Assembly: GCF_009725995.1 (NCBI RefSeq)
Contig: NZ_RCNS01000002.1
Coordinates: 1-64,000, forward strand
Length of the DNA: 64,000 nucleotides
Direction: 5' to 3'
Source of the DNA: Zobellia laminariae
GTDB taxonomy: Bacteria > Bacteroidota > Bacteroidia > Flavobacteriales > Flavobacteriaceae
Numbering within the stretch: position 1 is the stretch's first letter; the number at the start of each line of letters is the position of its first letter. Shown here piece after piece: positions 1 through 9,206 of the stretch. A program made the position numbers and the translations under genes. The notes beneath the pieces are model-generated. The model made no database searches, was not told the origin of the DNA, and saw only the letters and a program-made list of their open reading frames with translations.

Positions 1-84
1 CCCTTTCCATTCCGAACAGGGAAGTTAAGCCCGCTAGCGCCGATGGTACTGCCAACAGGTGGGAGAGTAGGAAGCCGCCTTACT
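1..84 (+). rRNA. rrf: 5S ribosomal RNA, 3' part (5' end outside window)
   Basis: The sequence has the conserved bacterial 5S rRNA 3' half: the CCGAACagGGAAGTTAAG segment, the GCCGATGGTACTGC segment and the GTGGGAGAGTAGG segment. A strong terminator follows directly. The window opens inside the gene, so the 5' part and presumably the 23S and 16S genes lie upstream. The exact 3' end is uncertain by a few bases. Confidence 0.93.
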
Positions 85-87
85 TCG

Positions 88-128
88 AGGTCCCGATCAG
101 TTTATTCTGGTCGGGACCTTTTTTTTTT
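88..128 (+). terminator. Rho-independent terminator of the rRNA operon
   Basis: A 13-bp stem (88-100 with 107-119, one G-U pair) with a 6-base loop is followed by about ten T residues. It lies just after the 5S rRNA and so ends the rrn operon. Confidence 0.92.
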
Positions 129-632
129 GACCATAATCCAAGATTACTGCCTATATTTTAAGTTATTAAGTATAAAATGACTAGCCCTTCGGTTAGTTTC
201 AAAGAAAATTATCTACTAGACTTTGGCCGTTCAGTACTCTTCCTATAATTTAATTCAGTATTAAGAGTAAAATATCACTTACAACACCTTCGTATAGTTG
301 ACTCTTAGATTTACTTGAATTATCATTTACCATCTTCTGTTTACAACAATTTTACCTCATAATTTCTTCATTTAATGTGGTATATGTGAAATATATCAAT
401 TCTCAGGTTTGATATATTTATTTTAGAAAATAATATGTTTTGAATATTTTTAAGTGATTGATTATTAGGGTTTTGAAATTATTATTTTTAAAGAGTAATA
501 GCCTAACTTAGTTATATTATTGTGCGTTTATTTACGGAAATATGTTATCGTATTTAAAATGTTATAGGTTTTAAGACATATGTTTCACTAGAATGCACTG
601 AAGCACGGTATATTTGGGTTCAAACCAAACTC
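129..632. other. AT-rich intergenic region, no gene seen
   Basis: About 500 bases between the rRNA terminator and the DUF1080 gene. I found no convincing ORF, tRNA or long repeat. Its only recognisable signal is a TATATTTG box at 609-616, matching the Bacteroidota -7 consensus TAnnTTTG. No good TTG lies at the right distance (the nearest is TTTC at 583-586), and the leader would be about 10 nt. It is therefore only a weak promoter candidate for the gene at 633. Confidence 0.5.
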
Positions 633-2519
633 ATGAAAAGAGCAATACCTATTTTTATCATCGGTATACTATTGTTTTCTTGTACTGAAAAAGAGAAGAA
701 AACAGAATTATCGGAATCCTTATCACAAATAACTTCACTCGCTTTTGAATCCATATCTCTTGATGATATGAACGATTTTGAAAGAACTTCAAATAATTGG
801 AGTGTTGTTGGCGGAGTATATGTTGATCGTTCTAAGGATGGGGAAATCACATCAACAGAAGGAACAGGTGTATTGGTAAATATACCCACGAAACCAAAGA
901 AGGAAAATCTTAAAACTAATTTTAAACATGGTGATATTGAGTTAGAGGTAGATGTTATGATGCCCAAGGGTTCCAATTCTGGGTTGTATTTTCAAGAAAG
1001 ATATGAGGTTCAGCTTTTTGATAGTTGGGAGGTTCTTGATGTTTCACATGGTGATATGGGTGGTATTTATCAACGTTGGGATAGCACAAAAGATAAAGGA
1101 AATGAAGGTTATGAGGGACATGCTCCAAGAATTAATGCAGCAAAAGCTCCTGGTTTATGGCAGCATTTTAGAATTATATTTCATGCTCCAAGGTTCGATT
1201 CTACTGGTTATAAAATTAAGGATGCTGAATTTAAGGAAGTTTGGTTGAATGGAACATTGATTCAAGAAAATGTTAAAGTTACAGGTGCTACTCGGGGGGG
1301 TATTGGTCAGGATGAAGTTGCTAAGGCTCCATTAATGATTCAGGGAGATCATGGGGCGGTTGCATTCAAAAACTTAAAGTATAAATTGTACGAGAACAAC
1401 AAGCTTTCATTTTCAAATATGAAAATGAAAGAATTTAAGAACGAAGATGTTATGCTGCCCAATTTGGATAGTCTAGTTCCTATCAGAGAAATTGTAACAG
1501 ACTCTATATCTGCTACTATGGCGGTTGGCGACAAGGTTACACGGATATTGGATTATCAAGGTAAATTAGTAGTTCCTGTTACTGGTGATTACATTTTTAA
1601 CTTCAGATTAAACCAGGCAGGTGGCTTATTAATAATAGATAATGACACGGTGGTTAACCGTGATGGTAACTTTATTGTTGATTCTTTGGGAGTCAGCAAG
1701 GTTACTCTAACAAAAGGAGTAGTGCCATTTAGATTAATTTATAACAAGCACAATCCTTGGGTAATAGGATTTAGCCTCTCTGTAGAAGGTCCTGGAATTG
1801 AAAAACAACCACTTCATGCTGCTAGTTCCATAGAGAAAAAGAAAAGTGTTGGAAGTAGAAAAATTATGGTGGAACCGACGGAACTGGCTGTAACCCAACG
1901 TAGTTTTTTAATGCATGAAAATGAAAAACATACCCATTGTATATCAGTAGGGACACCACAAAAAATAAACTATGCTTATGATTTAGCTTCTGGTTGTCTA
2001 CTGGAAGTTTGGTACGGTGATTTTTTAGATGCTACCCAAATGTGGCACTCACGAGGTATAAGGCAACTTGGAGAACCAGCTGGTTTTGCGGTTTCCTTTC
2101 ATGGAAACCCGGAATTTACAATATTGGAATCGGCTGATTCAAAATGGCCTAAGAATGTATCGGAAGAGGCTTTACAATTTTCAGAGGGCTATGAGCTCGA
2201 CAAAGTAGGAATTCCAATATTTATTAGAAAAATTGAGTCTAAAATTATTAAAGATAAAATGGTGCCATCTTCAGATGAACGTAAATTGAATCGAACTGTA
2301 TTAGCTAGTGGAGAAGGAGAAATTTGGCACAAGGTGGCTTCTGGAGAAGCAATAGAAAAACTGCCAGATGGCTCGTATATAGTTAATGACGAGAGTTACT
2401 TTGTTGATTTTTCTGATGATAGTTTATCTCCTATAATTCGGGTATCGGATGGTGAAGAGGAATTGTTAGTGAAAATTCCAGCGGGTGAGCAAAAGGTTGA
2501 ATATAGTATCATTTGGTAA
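633..2519 (+). CDS. DUF1080 (3-keto-disaccharide hydrolase-type) lipoprotein
   Basis: Residues 1-17 form a lipoprotein signal ending in LLFSC, so the protein should be anchored in the envelope. Residues of about 45-255 match the DUF1080/LamG-like fold, with the family-typical SGLYFQERYEVQLFDSW and GGIYQRW segments. Some characterised members hydrolyse 3-keto-glycosides. Residues of about 270-400 resemble a PA14-like beta domain. The last 220 residues resemble a module seen beside heme-binding proteins of the Planctomycetota/Verrucomicrobiota type; I do not know its function. The stop is 10 bases before the next gene, which encodes a beta-propeller/azurin fusion, so the two probably form an operon. 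Substrate and activity are inferred from the family only. Confidence 0.8.
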   Translation: MKRAIPIFIIGILLFSCTEKEKKTELSESLSQITSLAFESISLDDMNDFERTSNNWSVVGGVYVDRSKDGEITSTEGTGVLVNIPTKPKKENLKTNFKHGDIELEVDVMMPKGSNSGLYFQERYEVQLFDSWEVLDVSHGDMGGIYQRWDSTKDKGNEGYEGHAPRINAAKAPGLWQHFRIIFHAPRFDSTGYKIKDAEFKEVWLNGTLIQENVKVTGATRGGIGQDEVAKAPLMIQGDHGAVAFKNLKYKLYENNKLSFSNMKMKEFKNEDVMLPNLDSLVPIREIVTDSISATMAVGDKVTRILDYQGKLVVPVTGDYIFNFRLNQAGGLLIIDNDTVVNRDGNFIVDSLGVSKVTLTKGVVPFRLIYNKHNPWVIGFSLSVEGPGIEKQPLHAASSIEKKKSVGSRKIMVEPTELAVTQRSFLMHENEKHTHCISVGTPQKINYAYDLASGCLLEVWYGDFLDATQMWHSRGIRQLGEPAGFAVSFHGNPEFTILESADSKWPKNVSEEALQFSEGYELDKVGIPIFIRKIESKIIKDKMVPSSDERKLNRTVLASGEGEIWHKVASGEAIEKLPDGSYIVNDESYFVDFSDDSLSPIIRVSDGEEELLVKIPAGEQKVEYSIIW

Positions 2520-2529
2520 ATAGGAGGAC

Positions 2530-4479
2530 ATGCAGACTTTATATAAAACAATATTTTTTTTAGTTCTATTCGGAAGCTATCAATTTGGTACGGCACAATC
2601 GGCCATGGCCAAAAAAGAAGCTCAATTCTATGATATCGTAGATGTTCCTATTCCAGAGGATGTAGTTTTGGAAGTTGGGGGATTGGCCTTAACTGACGAA
2701 GATAAGTTAGGGGTTTCCACAAGAAGAGGGGAAGTTTGGGTTATTGACAAGCCTTATGGTGATTCGCCAGACTATACTAAATTCGCTAGTGGTATGCACG
2801 AAGCGTTAGGTTTAAATTATAAAGATAAGAGCTTTTACTTATCTCAGAGGGGTGAGTTGACTAGACTTGACGACAAGGATAATAATGGTGTCGCAGATGT
2901 GTATAAAACTATTTATTCATGGCCATTGTCAGGTAATTATCATGATTATTCCTACGGGCCAAAATTCATGGATAATGGTGATATGCTAGTTACTTTAAAT
3001 TTATCTTGGATTGGTCATGGAGCTAGTTTGGTGAAATGGAGAGGGTGGATGTTAAGAATTACACCAGAAGGGGAGATGACTCCTATAGCAACAGGTCTAC
3101 GTTCTCCTTCTGGATACGTTATTAATGATGCTGGAGATATTTTTTATTCTGAAAATCAGGGAGACTGGGTAGGTTCAGGAAGAATTACGCATTTGGAAAA
3201 AGGTGATTTTGCTGGAAATCCAGAAGGGCTAGTTTGGTCAGGTGATCCTAAATCCCCTTTAAAGCTAAAGAAAGAAGATATTGAAGAGGAATCTGGTTTA
3301 AGTCTTTATGAGTATTCAAAGAAAGTACCTGAATTAAAGGCGCCAGCAATTTGGTTGCCTCATACAATTTTAGGAATCTCTACATCTGATATGATTTATG
3401 ATACCACGAAAGGTAAATTTGGCCCATTTGAAGGTCAAATGTTTGTAGGCGATCAAGGTCACAGTAAGATAATGAGAGTGTACATGGAGAAGGTAAATGG
3501 TGTTTACCAAGGAGCTGTTTTTCCTTTTGTAGAAGGGTTTTCTTCGGGAATTCTCAGGATGTTATGGGGTAGTGATAACAGTATGTTTGTTGGTATGACC
3601 AGTAGAGGTTGGTCATCTACCGGCAAAAAGATGTTTGGTCTACAGAGATTAAAGTGGAACGGTAAAGTTCCATTTGAAGTTAAAACAATGAAGGCTGAAG
3701 ATGATGGGTTTCTTTTAGAATTTACAAAGCCTATAAATAAAAAGCCGGGTACAGATGTATCTAGCTATCAGATAACAACATTTAATTATCTGTATCATAA
3801 TACCTACGGAAGTCCTATTGTTGATCAACAGAAAGCTGTGGTAACAAGCGCAGATGTTTCAGATGATGGACTAGCTGTTAGATTAAAAGTTGATGGTATG
3901 AAACTCGGGTTTATACATCAATTGAAAGTTGCTGATTTAAAAACGAATAAAGGAGAATCACTTTTGCATGATACGGGTTATTATACATTAAATGAAGTTC
4001 CTGGAGGTACTTTGAAATCCAAACAAATTGAAAGTAAAACGGGTAAAGATGGGCTTGTACAACCTAAAAGGATAAATGAAATGCCGTTGACATGGGTGAA
4101 TGGTCCTGATGAAAAAATAGTGATTAGTACTAAGCCAGGTTTAAAATATGATATTACTGAGTTAAAGCTCAAGAGAAAATCTAAAGTAGAGATTACCTTT
4201 AGCAATAATGACGATATGCTTCATAATCTGGTCATAACAGAAAGAGGTGAAGAGTCTGTAACTAAGGTGGGGGATTTAGCGCTGCATTTAGGATTAGATG
4301 GCGCAGACTTAAACTATGTTCCGGATACAGATTTGGTTCTTGTACATACTGGTATTGTTCAACCAGAAACAGACGAAACAATCTATTTTGATGTACCTAC
4401 ATTTGCAGGAGAATACTGGATTGTTTGTACCTTTCCAGGGCATTCAGCTTCAATGAGAATAAAGCTTATTGTAGAGTAA
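2530..4479 (+). CDS. Exported beta-propeller protein fused to an azurin-like copper domain
   Basis: A signal peptide (about 1-22, ending GTAQS) precedes a propeller of the sugar-dehydrogenase/PVC type (about 35-390; note EALGLNYKDKSFYLSQRGEL and TGLRSPSGYVIN). A linker of about 390-520 follows. The C-terminal 110 residues are a type-I copper domain with all ligands visible: H565, C633, H638 and M642, in the azurin-like motif CTFPGHSASM. Such domains carry one electron, so this protein could pass electrons from a sugar oxidation to a cytochrome; that role is inferred. No CxxCH motif is present. It is preceded by the DUF1080 lipoprotein (10-base gap), and a cytochrome lipoprotein is encoded at 5192. 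Confidence 0.82.
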   Translation: MQTLYKTIFFLVLFGSYQFGTAQSAMAKKEAQFYDIVDVPIPEDVVLEVGGLALTDEDKLGVSTRRGEVWVIDKPYGDSPDYTKFASGMHEALGLNYKDKSFYLSQRGELTRLDDKDNNGVADVYKTIYSWPLSGNYHDYSYGPKFMDNGDMLVTLNLSWIGHGASLVKWRGWMLRITPEGEMTPIATGLRSPSGYVINDAGDIFYSENQGDWVGSGRITHLEKGDFAGNPEGLVWSGDPKSPLKLKKEDIEEESGLSLYEYSKKVPELKAPAIWLPHTILGISTSDMIYDTTKGKFGPFEGQMFVGDQGHSKIMRVYMEKVNGVYQGAVFPFVEGFSSGILRMLWGSDNSMFVGMTSRGWSSTGKKMFGLQRLKWNGKVPFEVKTMKAEDDGFLLEFTKPINKKPGTDVSSYQITTFNYLYHNTYGSPIVDQQKAVVTSADVSDDGLAVRLKVDGMKLGFIHQLKVADLKTNKGESLLHDTGYYTLNEVPGGTLKSKQIESKTGKDGLVQPKRINEMPLTWVNGPDEKIVISTKPGLKYDITELKLKRKSKVEITFSNNDDMLHNLVITERGEESVTKVGDLALHLGLDGADLNYVPDTDLVLVHTGIVQPETDETIYFDVPTFAGEYWIVCTFPGHSASMRIKLIVE

Positions 4480-4513
4480 TCAAATTTTTGAATGTGCTTG
4501 TTAGTTTACTTGC

Positions 4514-5146
4514 ATGAACGAAAAAATAATTTTTACAAAAGAAGAAAAATTTAATACTCTTTCCCATGGTGTTGGAGTATTATTGGCTTTGATAGGAATG
4601 ATTTTATTGTTGGTTAAAGACGGCAATAAATCATCGTATTCAACATTTTCTATTTTACTTTATTCCGCTACCTTAATTTCTATGTTTGGGGTTTCGACAA
4701 TCTATCACCTTACTACTAACCCAAGGCTAAAGATTAAATTACGGGTTGTTGATCATGTAAATATCTATTTTTTAATAGCAGGAACATACACCCCTATAGC
4801 CCTAATCACATTATATGATGGAAACGGTTGGAATATTTTCTATGCCATCTGGGGTATTGCGTTCATCGGTACTTTATTCAAATTATTTTATACCGGTAAA
4901 TATGAATTTCTATCCTTATTGTTTTATGTAGCGATGGGATGGTTGATTGTATTGGATTATGAAAATCTTCTTAATAGTATGTCACCTTTAGGAATCTGGT
5001 TATTGCTTCTTGGGGGGCTGTTTTATACCTGTGGAATTCTCTTTTATGCGTGGAAAAGTATACCATTCAATCATTTCATATGGCACCTTTTTGTTTTAGC
5101 TGGTGCTGCTTTTCATTGGTTTCTCATGTATTTGATCGTTGTTTAA
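4514..5146 (+). CDS. trhA: Hemolysin III / PAQR family membrane protein
   Basis: At 210 aa the length is typical of bacterial hemolysin III (YqfA/TrhA) proteins. About seven hydrophobic segments are visible. The family's metal-site histidines and neighbours are present: EKFNTLSHGVGV near the N-terminus, STIYHL after helix 2, DHVNIYFLIAGTYTP in the middle and WHLFVLAGAAFHW at the end. Members are implicated in membrane lipid homeostasis; the hemolysin name is historical. It starts 34 bases after the azurin-fusion gene, so co-transcription is possible but there is no functional link. Confidence 0.88.
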   Translation: MNEKIIFTKEEKFNTLSHGVGVLLALIGMILLLVKDGNKSSYSTFSILLYSATLISMFGVSTIYHLTTNPRLKIKLRVVDHVNIYFLIAGTYTPIALITLYDGNGWNIFYAIWGIAFIGTLFKLFYTGKYEFLSLLFYVAMGWLIVLDYENLLNSMSPLGIWLLLLGGLFYTCGILFYAWKSIPFNHFIWHLFVLAGAAFHWFLMYLIVV

Positions 5147-5191
5147 TGTATATTTAAACGATATAATTATTGCATAATTTTTTTCTTTAGA

Positions 5192-7420
5192 ATGATGTAT
5201 TTGAAATCTTTTTTTTTAGGCGCGCTTCTTCTTTTATTAACTAATTGTAATACATCTTATGATGAACCCCGTATTTCTTTAGAAGGATATGAGGTAGAAT
5301 CTGGTTTTGAAATAGATGTTGTAGCATCAGAACCCTTTTTGAAAGCACCTGTTGCCATTGATTTTGATAATCAAGGTAGAATATGGGTTGTTCAAATGCC
5401 AGGTTACATGAATGATATGCAAGGGAGTGATGAAACCAAACCAAATGGCAGCATAGACATTCTTGAGGACTTGGATAATGATGGGGTTGTAGATCACACG
5501 AAAACATTTCTTGATAGTCTCATAATGCCCAGGGCTTTGGCTCATGTATACGGAGGGCTTTTGTATTCAGAACCACCTTTTCTTTACTTTACCGAAATAG
5601 AAAATGATAAACCTGTTAATAGAGTAGTTGTAGATTCTATTTACGCGGTAGAAGGAAACCCGGAGCATCAACCTAATGGTTTGATGATGAATATTGATAA
5701 CTGGATTTATAATGCGAAATCTAATTTCCGGTATCGACGTGAAAATGGAGTATGGAAAAAGGAAGCTACAACTTTTAGGGGGCAATGGGGAATAAGTCAC
5801 GATAATTTTGGGAGACTTTATTTCAATGATAATTCAAGGCAATTGTTGGGGGACCATGTATTGCCCAATGTATTGGTAAGAAATAAATATTTCACTCCAG
5901 AATTTGGTGTAAATCGAATGTTGACGGATGACCAACGTGTCTATCCTAAGCACGCAACTACGGTTAATAGAGGGTACGCAAAAGGAGTTTTAAATCAAGA
6001 TAGTATATTGGTGAAGGCTACTGCAGCATGTGCACCTTTAGTTTATAGAGGTGGTGCGTTTTCGTCAGAATATGATGAAAATGTATTTGTTTGCATCCCA
6101 GAGGGAAATCTCATAAAGAGAAACATTTTAACCTTTACAGGAGATTCAACTATTGCTAAGCAAGCATATGAAAATAAAGAGTTTTTGACTTCAACTGATG
6201 AAGGATTTAGACCGGTAAATTTGAATAACGGCCCTGATGGAAGCATGTACGTAACAGATATGCACAGGGGTATGATAGGACATCATGCGTATTTAAGTCC
6301 TTATTTAAAAAAGAAAGTAGCAGTTAATAAACTGGACACACTTATTAATTTTGGAAGAATTTTAAGGGTAAAGAAACTAGGCCAAATTAATGAGCCGGTC
6401 CGCGATTTCAATAAATTAACTTCCATGCAACTTGTTGCATTACTCAAGGATAAGAACGGTTGGGTGCGTGATCGTGCACAGCAGTTACTTGTTTACAAAC
6501 AAAAAAAGAATGGGATTGAGGAATTGAAGCAACTTGTATTTGATACTCAAGATCCCATAGCCCAATTACATGCATTATATGCGCTAGAAGGACTCAACGC
6601 ATTGTCTTATGATTTGTTGAGTAGCGTAGCAATAAAAGGTAATGCGGAACTCACAGCACATGCACTAGTTCTAATTGAACCTTATTTTAAAGAAGCGAGT
6701 ACTGAAAAGAACACGTTTTTGGTAACTGAGCTTTTGGCAAAAGATAATGTAACAGTAGACCTTTACTTGAGCAGTATTATGGGAAGTTTGGTTTCTATAG
6801 ATGAAGATTCTTTTCTTCCAGTTATGGAGAAACTAAGTGCTAAGTATTCAAAGAAACCAATTTTTAAAGAAGCCTTAGTTAGTGGTGTTCGAGGAGAAGA
6901 AGAAATGTTGAGTAAAGCGTTAGAGCCAACAAATAAATTACTTGCAGAGGCATTGGTGATAAGTGAGAACAAGAGGAAAGAGGATGAAGTTAATCCTATT
7001 TTTGCAAGGAAATCGTTAATAGAAGATACTAGGACAAGTGGAGCTAAAATGTTCTATGAAATCTGTGCATCTTGTCATGGGGTCAATGGGCAAGGCATAG
7101 AAGGGCTTGCGCCACCATTAATGGGTTCTGAGCATGTTGCAAATACAGAAAGACTAGGTCTTATTATTCTGCATGGTCTTGAAGGGCCAATAACAGTTAA
7201 AGGAAAGCGGTATGATTTAAATCTAGCTATGCCAGGCCTTATTCGTAATGAGGACATTTCTAACAAAGATATTGCCGACATAATCTCCTATGTTACCAAT
7301 GCTTTTTCAGATGTGCCACGTGGATTAAAACTAGAAAAAATAGAAGAGTTACGCAAAACAAAACCCGAAAGCGGGGCGGAGTATACTGAGCAAGAACTAC
7401 TAGATTATTCTAAGAAGTAA
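5192..7420 (+). CDS. PVC-type heme-binding dehydrogenase, cytochrome c lipoprotein
   Basis: A lipoprotein signal (LLLLTNC, Cys at residue 19) is followed by a beta-propeller dehydrogenase-like domain (about 30-400) that starts with the common GFEIDVVASEPFLKAPVAIDFD segment. A helical HEAT-like region follows (about 415-590). The C-terminal class I cytochrome c domain carries the CASCH heme site at C625-C628-H629 and a likely Met ligand in the NLAMPG segment. The fold is widespread in Planctomycetota, Verrucomicrobiota and Bacteroidota and is usually taken as an envelope sugar or alcohol oxidase; the substrate is unknown. It ends 13 bases before a convergent gene. Confidence 0.85.
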   Translation: MMYLKSFFLGALLLLLTNCNTSYDEPRISLEGYEVESGFEIDVVASEPFLKAPVAIDFDNQGRIWVVQMPGYMNDMQGSDETKPNGSIDILEDLDNDGVVDHTKTFLDSLIMPRALAHVYGGLLYSEPPFLYFTEIENDKPVNRVVVDSIYAVEGNPEHQPNGLMMNIDNWIYNAKSNFRYRRENGVWKKEATTFRGQWGISHDNFGRLYFNDNSRQLLGDHVLPNVLVRNKYFTPEFGVNRMLTDDQRVYPKHATTVNRGYAKGVLNQDSILVKATAACAPLVYRGGAFSSEYDENVFVCIPEGNLIKRNILTFTGDSTIAKQAYENKEFLTSTDEGFRPVNLNNGPDGSMYVTDMHRGMIGHHAYLSPYLKKKVAVNKLDTLINFGRILRVKKLGQINEPVRDFNKLTSMQLVALLKDKNGWVRDRAQQLLVYKQKKNGIEELKQLVFDTQDPIAQLHALYALEGLNALSYDLLSSVAIKGNAELTAHALVLIEPYFKEASTEKNTFLVTELLAKDNVTVDLYLSSIMGSLVSIDEDSFLPVMEKLSAKYSKKPIFKEALVSGVRGEEEMLSKALEPTNKLLAEALVISENKRKEDEVNPIFARKSLIEDTRTSGAKMFYEICASCHGVNGQGIEGLAPPLMGSEHVANTERLGLIILHGLEGPITVKGKRYDLNLAMPGLIRNEDISNKDIADIISYVTNAFSDVPRGLKLEKIEELRKTKPESGAEYTEQELLDYSKK

Positions 7421-7432
7421 ATAGGTTTTATT

Positions 7433-8242
7433 CTAGTTTATACGCTCCGTTACGGAGCCTTCTGGTGTTTGAAAGATGGATTCATCCGATATTTTATCCA
7501 AGAAACGAATATTGCTAAAAAGGCGAACATGGTTCGTGCTTTCTCCAAGTTCTCCGTCATCCCATGCAAAATTCTCCAGTTTTGTTGGCATCATAAGACC
7601 CTGTATTTCCTGATATTCTGAATATGTTTTAGCAGAGTTAATTTGTGCATTCTTTTTATCAAAATAAGAAACGGAATAGGTGAGTATCTCTAATCTAAAA
7701 GTTTCAGGGTCTAAGTATAGGTAATAAACATCCTCAGGAGAAAGCCCTACTTCTGATCCAAAAGTGATTTTTAAGGTTTCGTAATTTTTACCATTAATTA
7801 CGGATGCTCCTTCATCCGTAGCAACTACTCCGGGGTCTTTCAATAAAAAAGGAACTCCTAAAAAGTAAAAATCTAAATTATAATAAAACGCAGCGGATTT
7901 CCCGGGAATTTTAGACGCATCTGGTTTTGCCCATGCTACTTTACCATCAAAGCCCACCTCATAATCATCAGATTTTAGGTAGGCTCTACGGTCTTTAATA
8001 TTGGTAAGTTGATAAACTGTTTTCCCGTTTTCTTCTAAATTATAAGAAATACCGGTAAACGATTTCCACTTTTTAATGCCACCATGTGCATTTATGCATT
8101 TGTCTAACAGGCTTGCGTCTTCAATTATTGAAGATGCCTCGGAAGTATCTATAATTTTATTATTAGGTTTCTGTTTTGTCTCTTTACATGAGATTAGTAA
8201 ACAGAGGAGTAATGCTAAGATAGAGATGTGGTTCGTTTTCAA
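7433..8242 (-). CDS. DUF6503-type lipoprotein
   Basis: The N-terminus (ISILALLLCLLISC) is a lipoprotein signal. The body has the pattern I associate with flavobacterial DUF6503 proteins: a DKCINAHGGIKKWKSF segment, then GKVAWAKPD, and a long beta-rich region in which YYLYLDPETFRLEILTYSVS resembles LolA/LppX-type beta sheets. No catalytic residues are evident. It follows the ThuA gene on the same strand (34 bases) and probably belongs to the lacI-thuA group. Function unknown. Confidence 0.65.
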   Translation of the reverse strand: MKTNHISILALLLCLLISCKETKQKPNNKIIDTSEASSIIEDASLLDKCINAHGGIKKWKSFTGISYNLEENGKTVYQLTNIKDRRAYLKSDDYEVGFDGKVAWAKPDASKIPGKSAAFYYNLDFYFLGVPFLLKDPGVVATDEGASVINGKNYETLKITFGSEVGLSPEDVYYLYLDPETFRLEILTYSVSYFDKKNAQINSAKTYSEYQEIQGLMMPTKLENFAWDDGELGESTNHVRLFSNIRFLDKISDESIFQTPEGSVTERIN

Positions 8243-8276
8243 TTTGCTGTTTTAAGCAAAACTACTTCAACCCAAT

Positions 8277-9191
8277 CTATTTTCCTATTGGCGAGTCATC
8301 ACATTTTAAATCGCCTACTACATATTGCAACCCATCTAAGAAAAATTGAAGCAACTCTGGGTGATCTAGGCTCTGGGCGTTATGAGAAGGTGAGCTATAA
8401 AAAACACGACCTTTTCCATGTCTTTTAATCCAAGAAACATAGTTTATCTTTTCGTCCACTTCTTTTCTCATGCCCTCTAATTTGTCTATTTCAATATAAA
8501 GCAATGGTCTAAAATTATAATCAAAATAAGCATTATTGAAAAAATAAGGTTCATCTACATGTGTAAGTCCATTTCCTTTAAATGCTTGTACTAATGGATG
8601 GTTTGTATCTACTTCCTTAACATGCATTTCTTGTGGTTTAGGGTGATAGTCAAAGCTGCCGCCCGTCATTTTACTAAACTCTTTAGAGTTGTTTTGAACC
8701 GTAATGGCCCCGTGTAGTATCATCAGGCCTCCACCTTTAGCTACGTAGTCAAGCAAATTAGTTTCGTATTGTTTGGATAAAGTTGTGATCTCTTGGTCGG
8801 GAAGGTTTGTGTTTTTTTGTAATAAATCCCAAAATAAATCTCTTTTTGGTCCTGCAGGATTACAATTATTAAATACTACAGCATCATATTTTTTCAAGTT
8901 CTTTTTATCAAAACTCTCAATATCATAACCTATATGGACTTCAAAAGCATTGGATTTTTTGCCTAGTATTTTAAGCATTTCTACGTTATGCGGAATAGTC
9001 CAATGGTCAAAACCTGTAGCCTTTGAGAATACCAAAACTTTCTTTTTGGAAACATTTTTCACCGTAGTTTCAGACGGGGCCATCTGTTCTATCTTGGCAA
9101 GCCATTCTTCCGTGATTTTAAATTCTTCAATTTGTTGGGCAAAAATGAAACCGGAAACAAATAAAAATAGGGCGGTAATAGTATTTTTCAT
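8277..9191 (-). CDS. Exported ThuA-domain protein
   Basis: A signal peptide (about 1-18, FVSGFIFAQQ) precedes a ThuA domain, a class I glutamine amidotransferase-like fold. Visible family signatures are KVLVFSKATGFDHWTIPHNVEML at the first strand, YDAVVFNN, GGGLMILHGA, DEPYFF, and WIKRHGKGRVFYSSPSHNAQS near the end. ThuA proteins occur with Gfo/Idh oxidoreductases in trehalose and other 3-keto-glycoside pathways. It lies 15 bases downstream of lacI on the same strand. The export signal suggests it works in the periplasm, which agrees with the exported oxidoreductases nearby. Confidence 0.88.
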   Translation of the reverse strand: MKNTITALFLFVSGFIFAQQIEEFKITEEWLAKIEQMAPSETTVKNVSKKKVLVFSKATGFDHWTIPHNVEMLKILGKKSNAFEVHIGYDIESFDKKNLKKYDAVVFNNCNPAGPKRDLFWDLLQKNTNLPDQEITTLSKQYETNLLDYVAKGGGLMILHGAITVQNNSKEFSKMTGGSFDYHPKPQEMHVKEVDTNHPLVQAFKGNGLTHVDEPYFFNNAYFDYNFRPLLYIEIDKLEGMRKEVDEKINYVSWIKRHGKGRVFYSSPSHNAQSLDHPELLQFFLDGLQYVVGDLKCDDSPIGK

Positions 9192-9206
9192 GGGTAATAA
9201 CTGGAT

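Noticed and set aside
617..635. Shared leader TTCAAACCAAACTCAT here and TTCAAACCAACTCAT at 61142-61156 as a common regulatory site
   Set aside because: It is one short match with an indel and at different distances from the starts (0 and about 70 bases); no flanking similarity.
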